Shown in pieces: positions 16,231 to 23,747 of a stretch of DNA of 24,906 nucleotides. How positions within the stretch are numbered: the first letter of the stretch is position 1; each line of letters starts with the position of its first letter. The DNA is taken from positions 1-24,906 of the forward strand of contig CAZSNT010000150.1 of the NCBI GenBank assembly GCA_964607765.1, in the 5' to 3' direction. The position numbers and the translations under genes are program-made. The stretch is from CAZSNT01 sp964607765 (lineage in GTDB: Bacteria > Verrucomicrobiota > Lentisphaeria > Oligosphaerales > JABHEG01). The notes beneath the pieces were generated by a model. That model was not told where the DNA came from, did not search any database, and saw nothing but the letters and a program-made list of their open reading frames with translations.

Positions 16231-16677
16231 CTATACCCTCAGGTTCTCCTGGACTCGCGTGCTGGCGCCGCCGAAGAAGTCCCGGGCAAAGTCAGCCACG
16301 ATCTCCGGCACGTAGGGCTTGCAGCTGAACACGTCCAGGTAGGCCGTGTTGGTCTCGTTGGCGAAGTGGCCCGATATGAGCGACGTCTCGATCAACTGCA
16401 TCATGGAGTACCCCGCCACGCGCTCATCCTCCCCGAAATGCACGACCTGGGTTTCGCCGAACCGCTTCATCCGGATCAACTCACACAGCTCCACGACGAA
16501 TTGCCGGATCCGGTCCGCATCGCGGATGGTCTCCGGATTGCAGTCGTAGATGTCGATACACGTGGAGATGCCCCAAGCAACCCCGCTGCGCACCTGCTCG
16601 GCGAAGTCCGCAGCGCCTTCCCCAATCCGCACGGAAGGCAGGCTCGATGCCTCCGCAATCTGCTCCGTGGCACTCAC
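16231..16677 (-). CDS. speD: AdoMet decarboxylase-family pyruvoyl enzyme (SpeD homologue), 148 aa
   Basis: Aligning with the bacterial SpeD family around the processing site places Ser99 (in IETSLISGHF), His104 and Cys119 (in AYLDVFSCK). Their spacings, 5 and 20 residues, are exactly those of Ser63, His68 and Cys83 of the Thermotoga enzyme, so self-cleavage to a pyruvoyl enzyme looks possible. The residue before the serine is Thr98 rather than the usual Glu. The protein carries an extra N-terminal stretch of about 30 residues before WGISTCIDIYDC. GTG 16677 is preceded by a strong GGAGG at 8 nt, which fixes the start. No spermidine synthase is in the window. Some SpeD homologues in Planctomycetota, Lentisphaerota and others have become ornithine or arginine decarboxylases, so AdoMet as substrate is not certain. 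It sits between a TIM-barrel gene and an acyltransferase gene. Confidence 0.82.
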   Translation of the reverse strand: MSATEQIAEASSLPSVRIGEGAADFAEQVRSGVAWGISTCIDIYDCNPETIRDADRIRQFVVELCELIRMKRFGETQVVHFGEDERVAGYSMMQLIETSLISGHFANETNTAYLDVFSCKPYVPEIVADFARDFFGGASTRVQENLRV

Positions 16678-16683
16678 GTCACT

Positions 16684-16697
16684 TTCCTCCGAAGGAA
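16684..16697 (-). promoter_or_regulatory. Small hairpin overlapping the speD-like ribosome binding site
   Basis: On the minus strand TTCCT (16697-16693), a TCGG loop and AGGAA (16688-16684) form a 5-bp stem. It covers most of the GGAGG Shine-Dalgarno (16690-16686) that serves the GTG at 16677. It may damp translation, but the stem is short and chance occurrence is possible. Confidence 0.3.
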
Positions 16698-16787
16698 CCC
16701 CAAAACTTCGGCAGAACCCGCCTCCTCCGGCCGCTCTGCACCGAGCGCGTTGCGCCCAAGTACTTTACCGGTCGCGGCAGGAGGTTA

Positions 16788-17672
16788 CTAGACGCTCGCC
16801 AGAAAATTCCCAGCCGCAATCAGGCCGGCCTTCTCGCCGGGCTGGGAACCGTTGAAATCCTCGTCCTCAAGCTCGATGCTCACGCCGCCCGTGTACCCGG
16901 CGGCCTTGAGCGTTTCGAACAGCACGCCCCACCGCGCCGAGCCGTGGCCGGGAATCGTGTAGCGCCAGCTGTGCCCACCGAACCGGCGCGTCTGCGCGAA
17001 CGTCGCACGCTGCAGATTGCCGTGCTCGTAGAGCCCCTCGGTCAGTATCTCCGTGTCCTTGCCGTGGACGTGCACAATCCGCTCTGCGAACTCCGCAGCA
17101 AACCGGACCGGATCGATGCCCATGCGAATGAGGTGGGACGGATCGAAGTTGATCCCCAGTGCCGAGTGCGGGACGCGCTCGAACAGCGCACGCAGGTCGG
17201 CCGGCGTACAGCCCAGAGACGGCCAGTGCGGACCCGGGCCGGGCCAGCCTTCGATGGCCAGTTTCGCGCCCATCGAACCGATGGCGTCGCACAGACAGCC
17301 AAGGGCATCCACGGCGAACCCGAAACTCTCCGCCCGCGGCAGTGCGGGATCGGGCGGCAGGAGCACGAGAAAGAAACGGCTGGCGCCGGCCGCCGTCGCC
17401 TCCCGGACATAGTCCGCACACGCCGAAACGGCGTCGCGGCGTTCGGCCCCGTCCCCGGCAAGCAGCCCGCGCCAGTCCGGCAGATCCACCGTGCCCAGTC
17501 CCAGGCCGCTGTCGCAGATGCGCTTCAAGTCTGCTGCCGCCAACGGACGCGTGTCAACGTGGCGGAAGCCCTCCGCCGCGGCAAAAGCAATGAGCGAGCC
17601 GAGATCCCGCTGCCATTCACTGCCGCCCTGCCTGAAGCCGATCGGGAACTGATGCGTGCGTGTGTGTGCCAT
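16788..17672 (-). CDS. Sugar-phosphate isomerase/epimerase-like TIM barrel (AP endonuclease 2 superfamily), 294 aa
   Basis: The protein has the xylose-isomerase-like barrel pattern with the usual metal ligands at strand ends: Glu141 in KLAIEGWPG, Asp177 with His180 in INFDPSHLI, His203 in IVHVHGKD and Glu267 in VSIELEDED. These enzymes isomerise or epimerise keto-sugars, inositols or related metabolites using a divalent metal; the substrate cannot be assigned. The reading frame extends upstream to 17741, but ATG 17672 is preceded by GGAGG at 5 nt and gives the normal family N-terminus, so I use it. The stop is 110 bp before the speD-like start, on the same strand. A shared transcript is possible, but the strong separate ribosome binding site and gap leave room for an own promoter. 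No signal peptide, so it is cytoplasmic. Confidence 0.88.
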   Translation of the reverse strand: MAHTRTHQFPIGFRQGGSEWQRDLGSLIAFAAAEGFRHVDTRPLAAADLKRICDSGLGLGTVDLPDWRGLLAGDGAERRDAVSACADYVREATAAGASRFFLVLLPPDPALPRAESFGFAVDALGCLCDAIGSMGAKLAIEGWPGPGPHWPSLGCTPADLRALFERVPHSALGINFDPSHLIRMGIDPVRFAAEFAERIVHVHGKDTEILTEGLYEHGNLQRATFAQTRRFGGHSWRYTIPGHGSARWGVLFETLKAAGYTGGVSIELEDEDFNGSQPGEKAGLIAAGNFLASV

Positions 17673-17760
17673 CGCGGCCTCCATCTGATGTGCTGTGAGT
17701 GCGCATAATGTGCAACCGGTTCCGCCGCATACCAGCGCCACTGCAGCCGGAGACCAGCAT

Positions 17761-17789
17761 TCGACTGATGCAGCGGGAACTGTTATAGT
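17761..17789 (+). promoter_or_regulatory. Predicted sigma70-type promoter for the SNase-like gene
   Basis: TCGACT (17761-17766) and TATAGT (17784-17789) are separated by 17 nt, with four and five of six consensus matches. A start near 17796 leaves a leader of about 36 nt to the ATG at 17832. A near-palindrome, GCGCATAATGTGC (17701-17713), lies upstream in the same divergent gap and could be an operator. Confidence 0.45.
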
Positions 17790-17831
17790 TGCCGTTCACC
17801 GATGGAGACCGACACCGTGAGGAGGACAATG

Positions 17832-18781
17832 ATGACACAGCACACCGTTTGGGGAATCGCATTCACGCTCATCGTCTGTGCCGGCGCTCCGGCCGCAGAG
17901 ACACTGTCCGGACGCGTGGCGTCCGTATCCAACGGCGACACGTTCGTGATCATGGACCAAACGAACACGGCACGCACGATTGAGCTGTCCGAGGTGGACG
18001 CGCCCGAAAGCACGCAGGCGTTCTCCGAGGGCGCGCGCCTCGCCCTCATCGAAAAGGTCCAGGACAAAGACGTGACAGTCACCTACACGCCCATCCCGGA
18101 GCACGACCGCATCCGCGGCAAGGTCATGTGCGAAAAACGTTGGATCAACCGCGACATGGTCGCCGACGGATGGGCCTGGCATGTGCGCGAAGAGTCCAGC
18201 AACTGGGAACTCGCTCGCTCCGAAAAGGAGGCGCGGCGCGAACGGCGCGGGCTCTGGCAGGATCCGACCCCGACCGCGCCGTGGATCTACCGGGAAGAGG
18301 CCAAACGCGAAGCCGCCTTCATTCAGGCGTGGGAAGCCGACGTGCAGGAGGACAAACTCAACGCCGGCAAGAAGACGTCGGAACAGTCTGTTGCCGGCGG
18401 CAAGAGCGGCAAGCAGCAGGTCAGCAAGTCGGGCAAGAGCGGCAAGCAGCAGGNNNNNNNNNNNNNNNNNNNNNNNNNNNNNNNNNNNNNNNNNNNNNNN
18501 NNNNNNNNNNNNNNNNNNNNNNNNNNNNNNNNNNNNNNNNNNNNNNNNNNNNNAGCGGCAAGCAGCAGGCCGGCAAGTCAGGCAACAGCGGCAAGCAGCA
18601 GGTCAGCAAGTCGGGCAAGAGCGGCAAAGGCAACAGCACGGCCAGGAGCAGCAAGAACAAACAGAAAAACTCCGGCAAGAGCAGCAAGAGCAAGTCCAAA
18701 GGCAACTCCAAGAGCGGCGGCAAGTCGAAAGGCAAGAGCAGCTCCAGCGACGGCAAGTCGAAAAGCAGACTGTCGTTCTGA
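17832..18781 (+). CDS. Exported SNase-fold (thermonuclease-like) protein with Ser/Gly/Lys repeat tail; interrupted by assembly gap
   Basis: A signal peptide (residues 1 to about 21, ending GAPAA) precedes a staphylococcal-nuclease-like OB fold: NGDT (34-37), EVDAPES (54-60) and RWINRDMVADGWAWHVR (103-119). Aligned with the S. aureus nuclease, the calcium-binding Asp21 and Asp40 and the general base Glu43 are kept as Asp36, Asp56 and Glu59. The Arg35 position is Glu51, and the Arg87 position (usual DRYGR) reads DRIRG with Gly. Catalysis is therefore doubtful. The tail has 11-residue SGKQQVSKSGK repeats, then a Lys/Ser-rich end finishing KSRLSF. The 100 N run breaks the frame; downstream of it the correct frame is the one ending TGA at 18781. 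GGAGG at 17821-17825 favours ATG 17832 (6 nt) over ATG 17829. The basic tail suggests binding to DNA or another polyanion outside the cytoplasm. Confidence 0.85.
18405..18619 (+). repeat. 33-bp in-frame tandem repeat, collapsed around the assembly gap
   Basis: The unit begins AGCGGCAAGCAGCAGG and encodes SGKQQVSKSGK. A full copy is at 18405-18437 and the first 16 bases of another at 18438-18453. After the N run, copies occur at 18554-18586 (diverged) and 18587-18619. The sequence stops and restarts at repeat boundaries, so the gap was caused by the repeat and more copies are missing. Confidence 0.9.
18454..18553. other. Assembly gap, 100 N
   Basis: Exactly 100 N, the usual placeholder for a gap of unknown size, lies inside the 33-bp repeat tract of the SNase-like gene. 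Both the reading frame across it and the repeat phase require a true length of 2 modulo 3. Confidence 0.98.
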
Positions 18782-18937
18782 CCGGCAGCGGCAGTGAAGC
18801 TCGGGAGAACGAACTCGACAGCAATCGGGTGCAATCGACAGCTGCCGACCGCAATCGACAAGGGCTGCTGTCTGAGAGTACAGGACTCCCCTCACACCCG
18901 AGAAGCCGGATCGTGCGGCTCCACGCCGGCCATTCCC
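18782..18937. other. Intergenic region between convergent genes
   Basis: This gap separates the SNase-like and hybrid kinase stops. GCAATCG occurs three times (18821, 18831, 18851), two of them extended to GCAATCGACA. A short inverted repeat, AGCCG (18904-18908) and CGGCT (18916-18920), might help end transcription, but no T run follows. I see no gene here. Confidence 0.5.
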
Positions 18938-20557
18938 TCACACTTCCAGGCCGTCGAGCACGTCACGTATGCACTCCGCCAGTTCGTCGCGCGTAAACGG
19001 TTTGCGCACCAGCATGATCCCCTCCCCGAGCCCGCGACGTTCCAGGTGGTCGGCCGGGTAGCCGGACGCGTAGATCACCTTGATGTTGGGGTTGGTCCGT
19101 GCTACGCAATCCGCCAGCTGCGCCCCGTTCATGCCGGGCATGATCACGTCGGTCAGCAGTAAGTGGATGGTTGATCCGTGGTCCGCAACGACCGACAGCG
19201 CTTCCTCCGCGTTCCCCGCGGTCAGGATCGTGTATCCCAGATTCCCGAGCATCCGCGCCGTGGTCCGGCGCACCGACAGGTCATCTTCCACACACAGGAT
19301 CGTCTCCGTGCCGCGCGGCGGGCCGATGTTGCCGTCGGCCGTGGCCGCCAACACGTCCGCGGTAGTCTCCGGAATGAAGACACGGAACGTTGTCCCCTGC
19401 CCAACCATGCTCTCCACCGCGATGTGACCGCCGTGCTGCTTGACAATGCCGTACACGGTGGAAAGCCCCAAGCCCGTCCCCTTGCCCTCGACCTTGGTCG
19501 TGAAGAACGGGTCGAAGATCTGGCGCTGGGTCTCGGCGTCCATGCCGATACCCGTGTCGGTGACGCTGATGAGCGCGTACGGGCCGGCCACGGCCTCGTC
19601 TGCACCGGCGAGCATGGCAATCTGCTCATCGTCCAGCGTGGTGTGCGTCAAGCCGACGGCCATCCGCCCGCCTTCCGGCATGGCGTCCCGGGCGTTCACG
19701 ACCAGGTTCATCACCACCTGCTCGATCTGGCCCGGATCCACGGTCACCGTGTAGGGGGGTTGCTCGGCCTCCAGTGCCAGCTCCACGTCCTCGCCCAACA
19801 GCCGCTGCAGCATCTTGCTCGTGCCGGCAATCAGCTCACCCAGGTCCAACTTCTCCTGCATGAGCGTCTGCTTCCGGGAAAACGCGAGCAGCTGACGTGT
19901 CAGGTCCGACGCACGTCTGACAGCATCCCTGATCTCCTGCAGGTCACGCGCCCCGCTGCCCGTCAGCCGCTGCTCCTCAGCCAGAAACTGGGTCGTGCCG
20001 CCGATAATGGTCAGCAGGTTGTTGAAGTCGTGGGCAACGCCGCCGGCCAGCGTGCCGATCGCCTCCATCTTCTGCGCCTGACGTAACTGGTCTTCTTTCT
20101 CTTTGAGCTTGCGCGTGCGCTCCGACACCAGCCGTTCCAGGTTGTGCTGGTATTCCAGGTTCTCCTGGCGCAGTCGTTCCCGGTCCAGCTCCGCAGCACG
20201 CAGTCGCGCCGCATTCGCCACGGTCTTGAGCAGATCCTCCTTCGAGACGGGCTTGGACAGGTAGTCGAACGCCCCCGCGCGCAGTGCTTCGGTCGCGGTC
20301 TCGATGGTGGGCTCGCCCGTCATCATGATCACTTGAAGGTGGGTCTGCTGCGCATGCAGCTTCTGCAGCAGCATCACGCCTGTCACACGCGGCAGGACAA
20401 TATCCGACACCACCACGTCGATCGCGCCGTGGTCAAGCGTTTCGAGCGCTTCCTCGGCATCCTCGGCGATCACCACGTCGTGGCCCGCGCCGCGCAGGAA
20501 CGCCCGAAGCGTCACGCGGATACTCCGTTCGTCGTCTACAACCAACACTCGTGCCAT
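18938..20557 (-). CDS. Soluble hybrid histidine kinase: receiver-coiled coil-HisKA-HATPase-receiver, 539 aa
   Basis: The N-terminal receiver (1-120) has Asp8/Asp9, Asp52 in VVSDIVLP, Thr80 and Lys102. A coiled coil spans about 118-165. HisKA is of the NtrB-like type, GGVAHDFNNLLTIIGG (His176). HATPase has an N-box in MNLVVNARDAMP (283-294), G1 DTGIGM (334-339) and G2 GTGLGL (360-365). The C-terminal receiver has Glu424-Asp426, Asp470 in LLTDVIMPG and Lys519. No membrane segment is visible, so it is cytoplasmic, with its input probably delivered by phosphorylation of the first receiver. ATG 20557 has AAGGGGAA upstream. It stands alone, convergent with the SNase-like gene and divergent from the exported coiled-coil genes. 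Its partners are not obvious; the DivK-like receiver operon to the left could feed it, but that is speculative. Confidence 0.94.
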   Translation of the reverse strand: MARVLVVDDERSIRVTLRAFLRGAGHDVVIAEDAEEALETLDHGAIDVVVSDIVLPRVTGVMLLQKLHAQQTHLQVIMMTGEPTIETATEALRAGAFDYLSKPVSKEDLLKTVANAARLRAAELDRERLRQENLEYQHNLERLVSERTRKLKEKEDQLRQAQKMEAIGTLAGGVAHDFNNLLTIIGGTTQFLAEEQRLTGSGARDLQEIRDAVRRASDLTRQLLAFSRKQTLMQEKLDLGELIAGTSKMLQRLLGEDVELALEAEQPPYTVTVDPGQIEQVVMNLVVNARDAMPEGGRMAVGLTHTTLDDEQIAMLAGADEAVAGPYALISVTDTGIGMDAETQRQIFDPFFTTKVEGKGTGLGLSTVYGIVKQHGGHIAVESMVGQGTTFRVFIPETTADVLAATADGNIGPPRGTETILCVEDDLSVRRTTARMLGNLGYTILTAGNAEEALSVVADHGSTIHLLLTDVIMPGMNGAQLADCVARTNPNIKVIYASGYPADHLERRGLGEGIMLVRKPFTRDELAECIRDVLDGLEV

Positions 20558-20885
20558 GTCTGTTCCCCTTGTCAGGAATCCCCTGCCCTCGGCGCCACCT
20601 CATCCTCCCGTGACGTGCATGGTGGCCTGGCCGACATTGGTGGGCCTCTCCGTTCCTCTGGCGGACCTCTCCATACCTATGAAGTAACTGTACTCGCCAA
20701 CTTGCCGCAGGGCAAATGCCCCCGCGTCTGTGCCGTAACGCGACCAGTCACGTGATTGTGCCCGCGCCCCTCCCCGACTCCGGTCCCGGTGTTTTTCCAG
20801 GGCCGAGTATGGATTTCCCGCGCACCTGCCGCTATCGTTATTTACGTCACCATGTGCGGGAAATGTGTTTCCAGTGGGAATGAGT
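20558..20885. other. Divergent intergenic region with phased CCTCT boxes
   Basis: This 328-bp region lies between the hybrid kinase and the exported coiled-coil gene. CCTCT occurs at 20645, 20655 and 20666, about one helical turn apart, so possibly on one face of the DNA. TTGCC-GCAG-GGCAA (20702-20715) is a small palindrome. A weak -10-like TATCGT (20833-20838) lies upstream of the plus-strand gene without a good -35. GGAAA-TGTG-TTTCC (20859-20872) could fold just before the start codon. I see no gene within it. Confidence 0.4.
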
Positions 20886-23747
20886 ATGGTGCGCTATCTC
20901 GTCGTTTCTCTGCTGATCGCCCTCGCGGCAGCCACGTCTCTGGCCAAGAGCCGCTGCGACGACAAGCCCTTCCCCAGCGACTGCGCTTCGCTCCTCGCCG
21001 AGATCCAGCTCCGCCAGGCCGTGCTCGCCAGCGGCGACTGCGACAGCATCGCCGGCGACCTCCAGAAACTCTACGACGCGCTCTCCGACTTCATCATGGC
21101 CAGGTACGAACACGGCCTGGCCTACAACCGGGAGAAGGCCACTTTCGATGAGGTACGGCGCGCGGGATTCGAAGACCTCGGCAAGGAGTATCGCGCACTC
21201 GTCAAGGAACTGATCCAGGCGAATGTCCTGCTGAAGCCCGAAGACACGAAGGGCGAGGCGCGCTCCAACTCCATCGACAGCGGCCCGCCCATGTACGGCA
21301 ACGGCCTGCCCGGCACCATGTTCGTGCTCAGCGCCGCGGACCGTGCGAAACTCGCCAAAGACAAACCCGACCTCAGCAAGAGACTCGCCGAACTGAGCCG
21401 CAAGTTCAACGAACAGCGAAAGGTCATGGCGGAATCCCTCGACAAGCTGAACAAACAGGTCGAGCAGGCCAACCAGATGCTGGCACGCAAGCATGCGAAG
21501 GTCAAGGAAGCCTACGCCGCTCTGAAAGCCGTCCAGGGCGAGCTCAAAGCCAAGCAGGACCAACTCGCGCAGATGGAGCACTGCGTATGCCCCGAAGACC
21601 TCGCCGCACAGCTGGCCTACGGCGGAGACAAGGGACCGCCGGAAGCCCGACAGATCGCTGACTTCATCGTGCCTGACAGCCTCCAGGACATCTACGGCCT
21701 CGCGCGCTTCAAAATGGACGGCGTGCAGCAGATGCGCAACGACATCGAGTACATGAAGGAGCAGATCCTGCGGCAGCAGAACGCCACCGCCCACGACATC
21801 AAGATGGGCACGATGTATCTGCTGAAGATCCTTCACCCCGACACATACGGGGGTGAAGATTACGACTTGGACCGCGTCAAGAACGCCGTCGCCCAGATAC
21901 CTGGAGCCCTCCACTTTGCGTTCTTCGACATGCCGGCCTGGGAACTCAACGAGAAGCTCGGCGAGGCGCTGTTCGCGCCGGGCACGAACTTGGAGAAGTC
22001 CCCCGAAACGTGGGAGAAGTTCAAGACCTACCTGGACTACGCGCGCCGGCTGAAGGAGGCCGGGATAGGCGACGGGTCGCAGAACGCGCTGGAAGCGCTC
22101 AATGCCGCGGACACCGGCACGGCTGAACAGCTTCAGGACGTGCACGCCAAGTACCAGATCCTGCTCGCCCTGGAGCGCGAGTCCGCCTTCGTCCAGGATG
22201 CGGCGGGTCACGCCGTCTCCATCATCACGATTGCGCTGGCCGTCGCAACCACGTCCACGACCGCCATCAGGGTCGCCACAGACGGTCTGCGTCAGACTGC
22301 GGGACGTACGCTGGGCAGCGCCCTCATCGATGAAGCCGGGGCCAAGAACCAGGCGCGCATCACCCGCCAGAGACTGGACAAGGGCGCAGGCAAGGAACAC
22401 GGACGGGGCATCCTTGATGACGCACGGGCGAGGAACAAGGCACGCGAAGACGGTGCGGCCGGGAAAGGTGACACGGCATCGGCCGCCGCGGCAAGAGGGG
22501 AGGCCGGAGCGGACGCCCGAGAACTGCCGAAAACGTCGCGCAGAGGCACGCCTGACGCCGACTTGGACGACGCCCTTGGAATACGTCGCGACACCACGCC
22601 GGACAGCCGCCGAGCCCCCGACGGTGATACCGGCGACCACCGTCTCGCCGACGGCGGTACGGGCAACCGCGGCCCGCCGAAGAGCACAGGTGATGCCGAT
22701 GCGCCGCCAAACAGCGCCGTGCGCGCGGCCGATACACCTGAGAGTGTCACGGACGCACGTGCGGCCGACGACTATGGCCTGTTTGGGGACGCCGCGCCGG
22801 TAGCACCGGTCCGCGCAGGACCGGCCTACAGAGGCCCGGGCGGCGGGCAACGAATCACCCAACTGCCTCACGGGCACCCGGACGCGAAGAGCGGCGGAGG
22901 CAATACCTACGTGAAGCTGGACGACAACACAGGCCTGCGATTCCGCCAGGACCTCAAGCGCAAGAACGTTGATTCCGACTGCGACGCTGACATTGAGGGC
23001 GGGAAGCATGTCGAAGAAGCCGCAGCCGCAGCCCCGGACGACATTCGCGGCGCCGTTCGGGATACCTACTACCTCACTGAAGACGGAGTGCCCTTCAGCG
23101 CGCTCGACGATGTGCCGGACGGGGTCAATTACCGCGTAGTGGAAATCGTGGACCACATTCCGGAAGAACAGCTGGGCTCCACCTTCCTGAACCGGATGCG
23201 GAAGAGGATGGCAGAGAGGAAGAAGGACTATGTGGACGAGCTGGACGACAAGGCCAAGGAGGGAATGGAGGGGGTGACGCCGTTGTCTGATGCGGAGTAC
23301 AACGCGGCGATTGATGCTGTCCGCCGTGCACTCAAGGCTCTCAACGACCAAGGCAAAGTGGCGGCGGACTTCAAATGGGACAACATCGCGCTCGAGCCTT
23401 ACGGTCAGCCGCAGCCGAAATACCGTGTCATCTCTTTCGATCCAGGCGGCACGGTCAAGGTCAAGGATCCGTTCCCGGGCATGGATGCGGCCGAAACCGC
23501 CAGGATCTACCAGGAGGCCTTTGTCAACACTGTGACCGACTCGACGGAGACAGGATACTACTTTGAGGTCCTGCTCAAAGTGGAGGATTTGGCGAAGGCG
23601 CGTGGGGTCCAGGGCAAGTTCGATGGCTCGCCCGGTTCTGTCGATGTGACCCCCAACGTCCACTTGGACGTGGACTCCGGCGCGGGACTGCTTTTCACCA
23701 CGAAATCAAAGTCATATGAGTTCATGGGCGATGCGTTCAAAGAGTAA
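20886..23747 (+). CDS. Exported coiled-coil protein with C-terminal kinase-like fold, 953 aa
   Basis: I do not recognise a named family. A signal peptide (LVVSLLIALAAATSLA) is followed by a Cys-containing helical region (Cys24, 33, 52), a long coiled coil (about 160-232), more helices to about 430, a hydrophobic stretch SIITIALAVATTSTTAI (445-461), and a disordered Gly/Asp/Arg-rich linker to about 655. The last 300 residues resemble a divergent protein-kinase fold. VAADFKWDN (825-833) has the Asp828, Lys830, Asn833 spacing of a HRDxKxxN loop, with Ala-Ala for His-Arg. SFDPGG (850-855) stands where DFG would be, and YRVVEIVDHIPEE (749-761) reads like a hinge. If 445-461 spans the membrane, this domain is cytoplasmic; if not, it is secreted like a toxin or effector. 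Of several in-frame starts (GTG 20865, ATG 20880), ATG 20886 has GGGA at 6 nt. It overlaps the next gene by 17 bp. Confidence 0.85.
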   Translation: MVRYLVVSLLIALAAATSLAKSRCDDKPFPSDCASLLAEIQLRQAVLASGDCDSIAGDLQKLYDALSDFIMARYEHGLAYNREKATFDEVRRAGFEDLGKEYRALVKELIQANVLLKPEDTKGEARSNSIDSGPPMYGNGLPGTMFVLSAADRAKLAKDKPDLSKRLAELSRKFNEQRKVMAESLDKLNKQVEQANQMLARKHAKVKEAYAALKAVQGELKAKQDQLAQMEHCVCPEDLAAQLAYGGDKGPPEARQIADFIVPDSLQDIYGLARFKMDGVQQMRNDIEYMKEQILRQQNATAHDIKMGTMYLLKILHPDTYGGEDYDLDRVKNAVAQIPGALHFAFFDMPAWELNEKLGEALFAPGTNLEKSPETWEKFKTYLDYARRLKEAGIGDGSQNALEALNAADTGTAEQLQDVHAKYQILLALERESAFVQDAAGHAVSIITIALAVATTSTTAIRVATDGLRQTAGRTLGSALIDEAGAKNQARITRQRLDKGAGKEHGRGILDDARARNKAREDGAAGKGDTASAAAARGEAGADARELPKTSRRGTPDADLDDALGIRRDTTPDSRRAPDGDTGDHRLADGGTGNRGPPKSTGDADAPPNSAVRAADTPESVTDARAADDYGLFGDAAPVAPVRAGPAYRGPGGGQRITQLPHGHPDAKSGGGNTYVKLDDNTGLRFRQDLKRKNVDSDCDADIEGGKHVEEAAAAAPDDIRGAVRDTYYLTEDGVPFSALDDVPDGVNYRVVEIVDHIPEEQLGSTFLNRMRKRMAERKKDYVDELDDKAKEGMEGVTPLSDAEYNAAIDAVRRALKALNDQGKVAADFKWDNIALEPYGQPQPKYRVISFDPGGTVKVKDPFPGMDAAETARIYQEAFVNTVTDSTETGYYFEVLLKVEDLAKARGVQGKFDGSPGSVDVTPNVHLDVDSGAGLLFTTKSKSYEFMGDAFKE

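Noticed and set aside
18453..18554. Apparent frameshift in the SNase-like gene
   Set aside because: The frame change coincides exactly with the 100-N placeholder, and both repeat phase and frame are restored by a gap of 17 modulo 33.
20847..23663. 938-codon open frame on the minus strand, antisense to the exported coiled-coil gene
   Set aside because: GC-rich third positions keep the antisense frame open. The plus-strand frame has a signal peptide, coiled coils and a kinase-like motif, whereas the antisense protein shows no recognisable domain.
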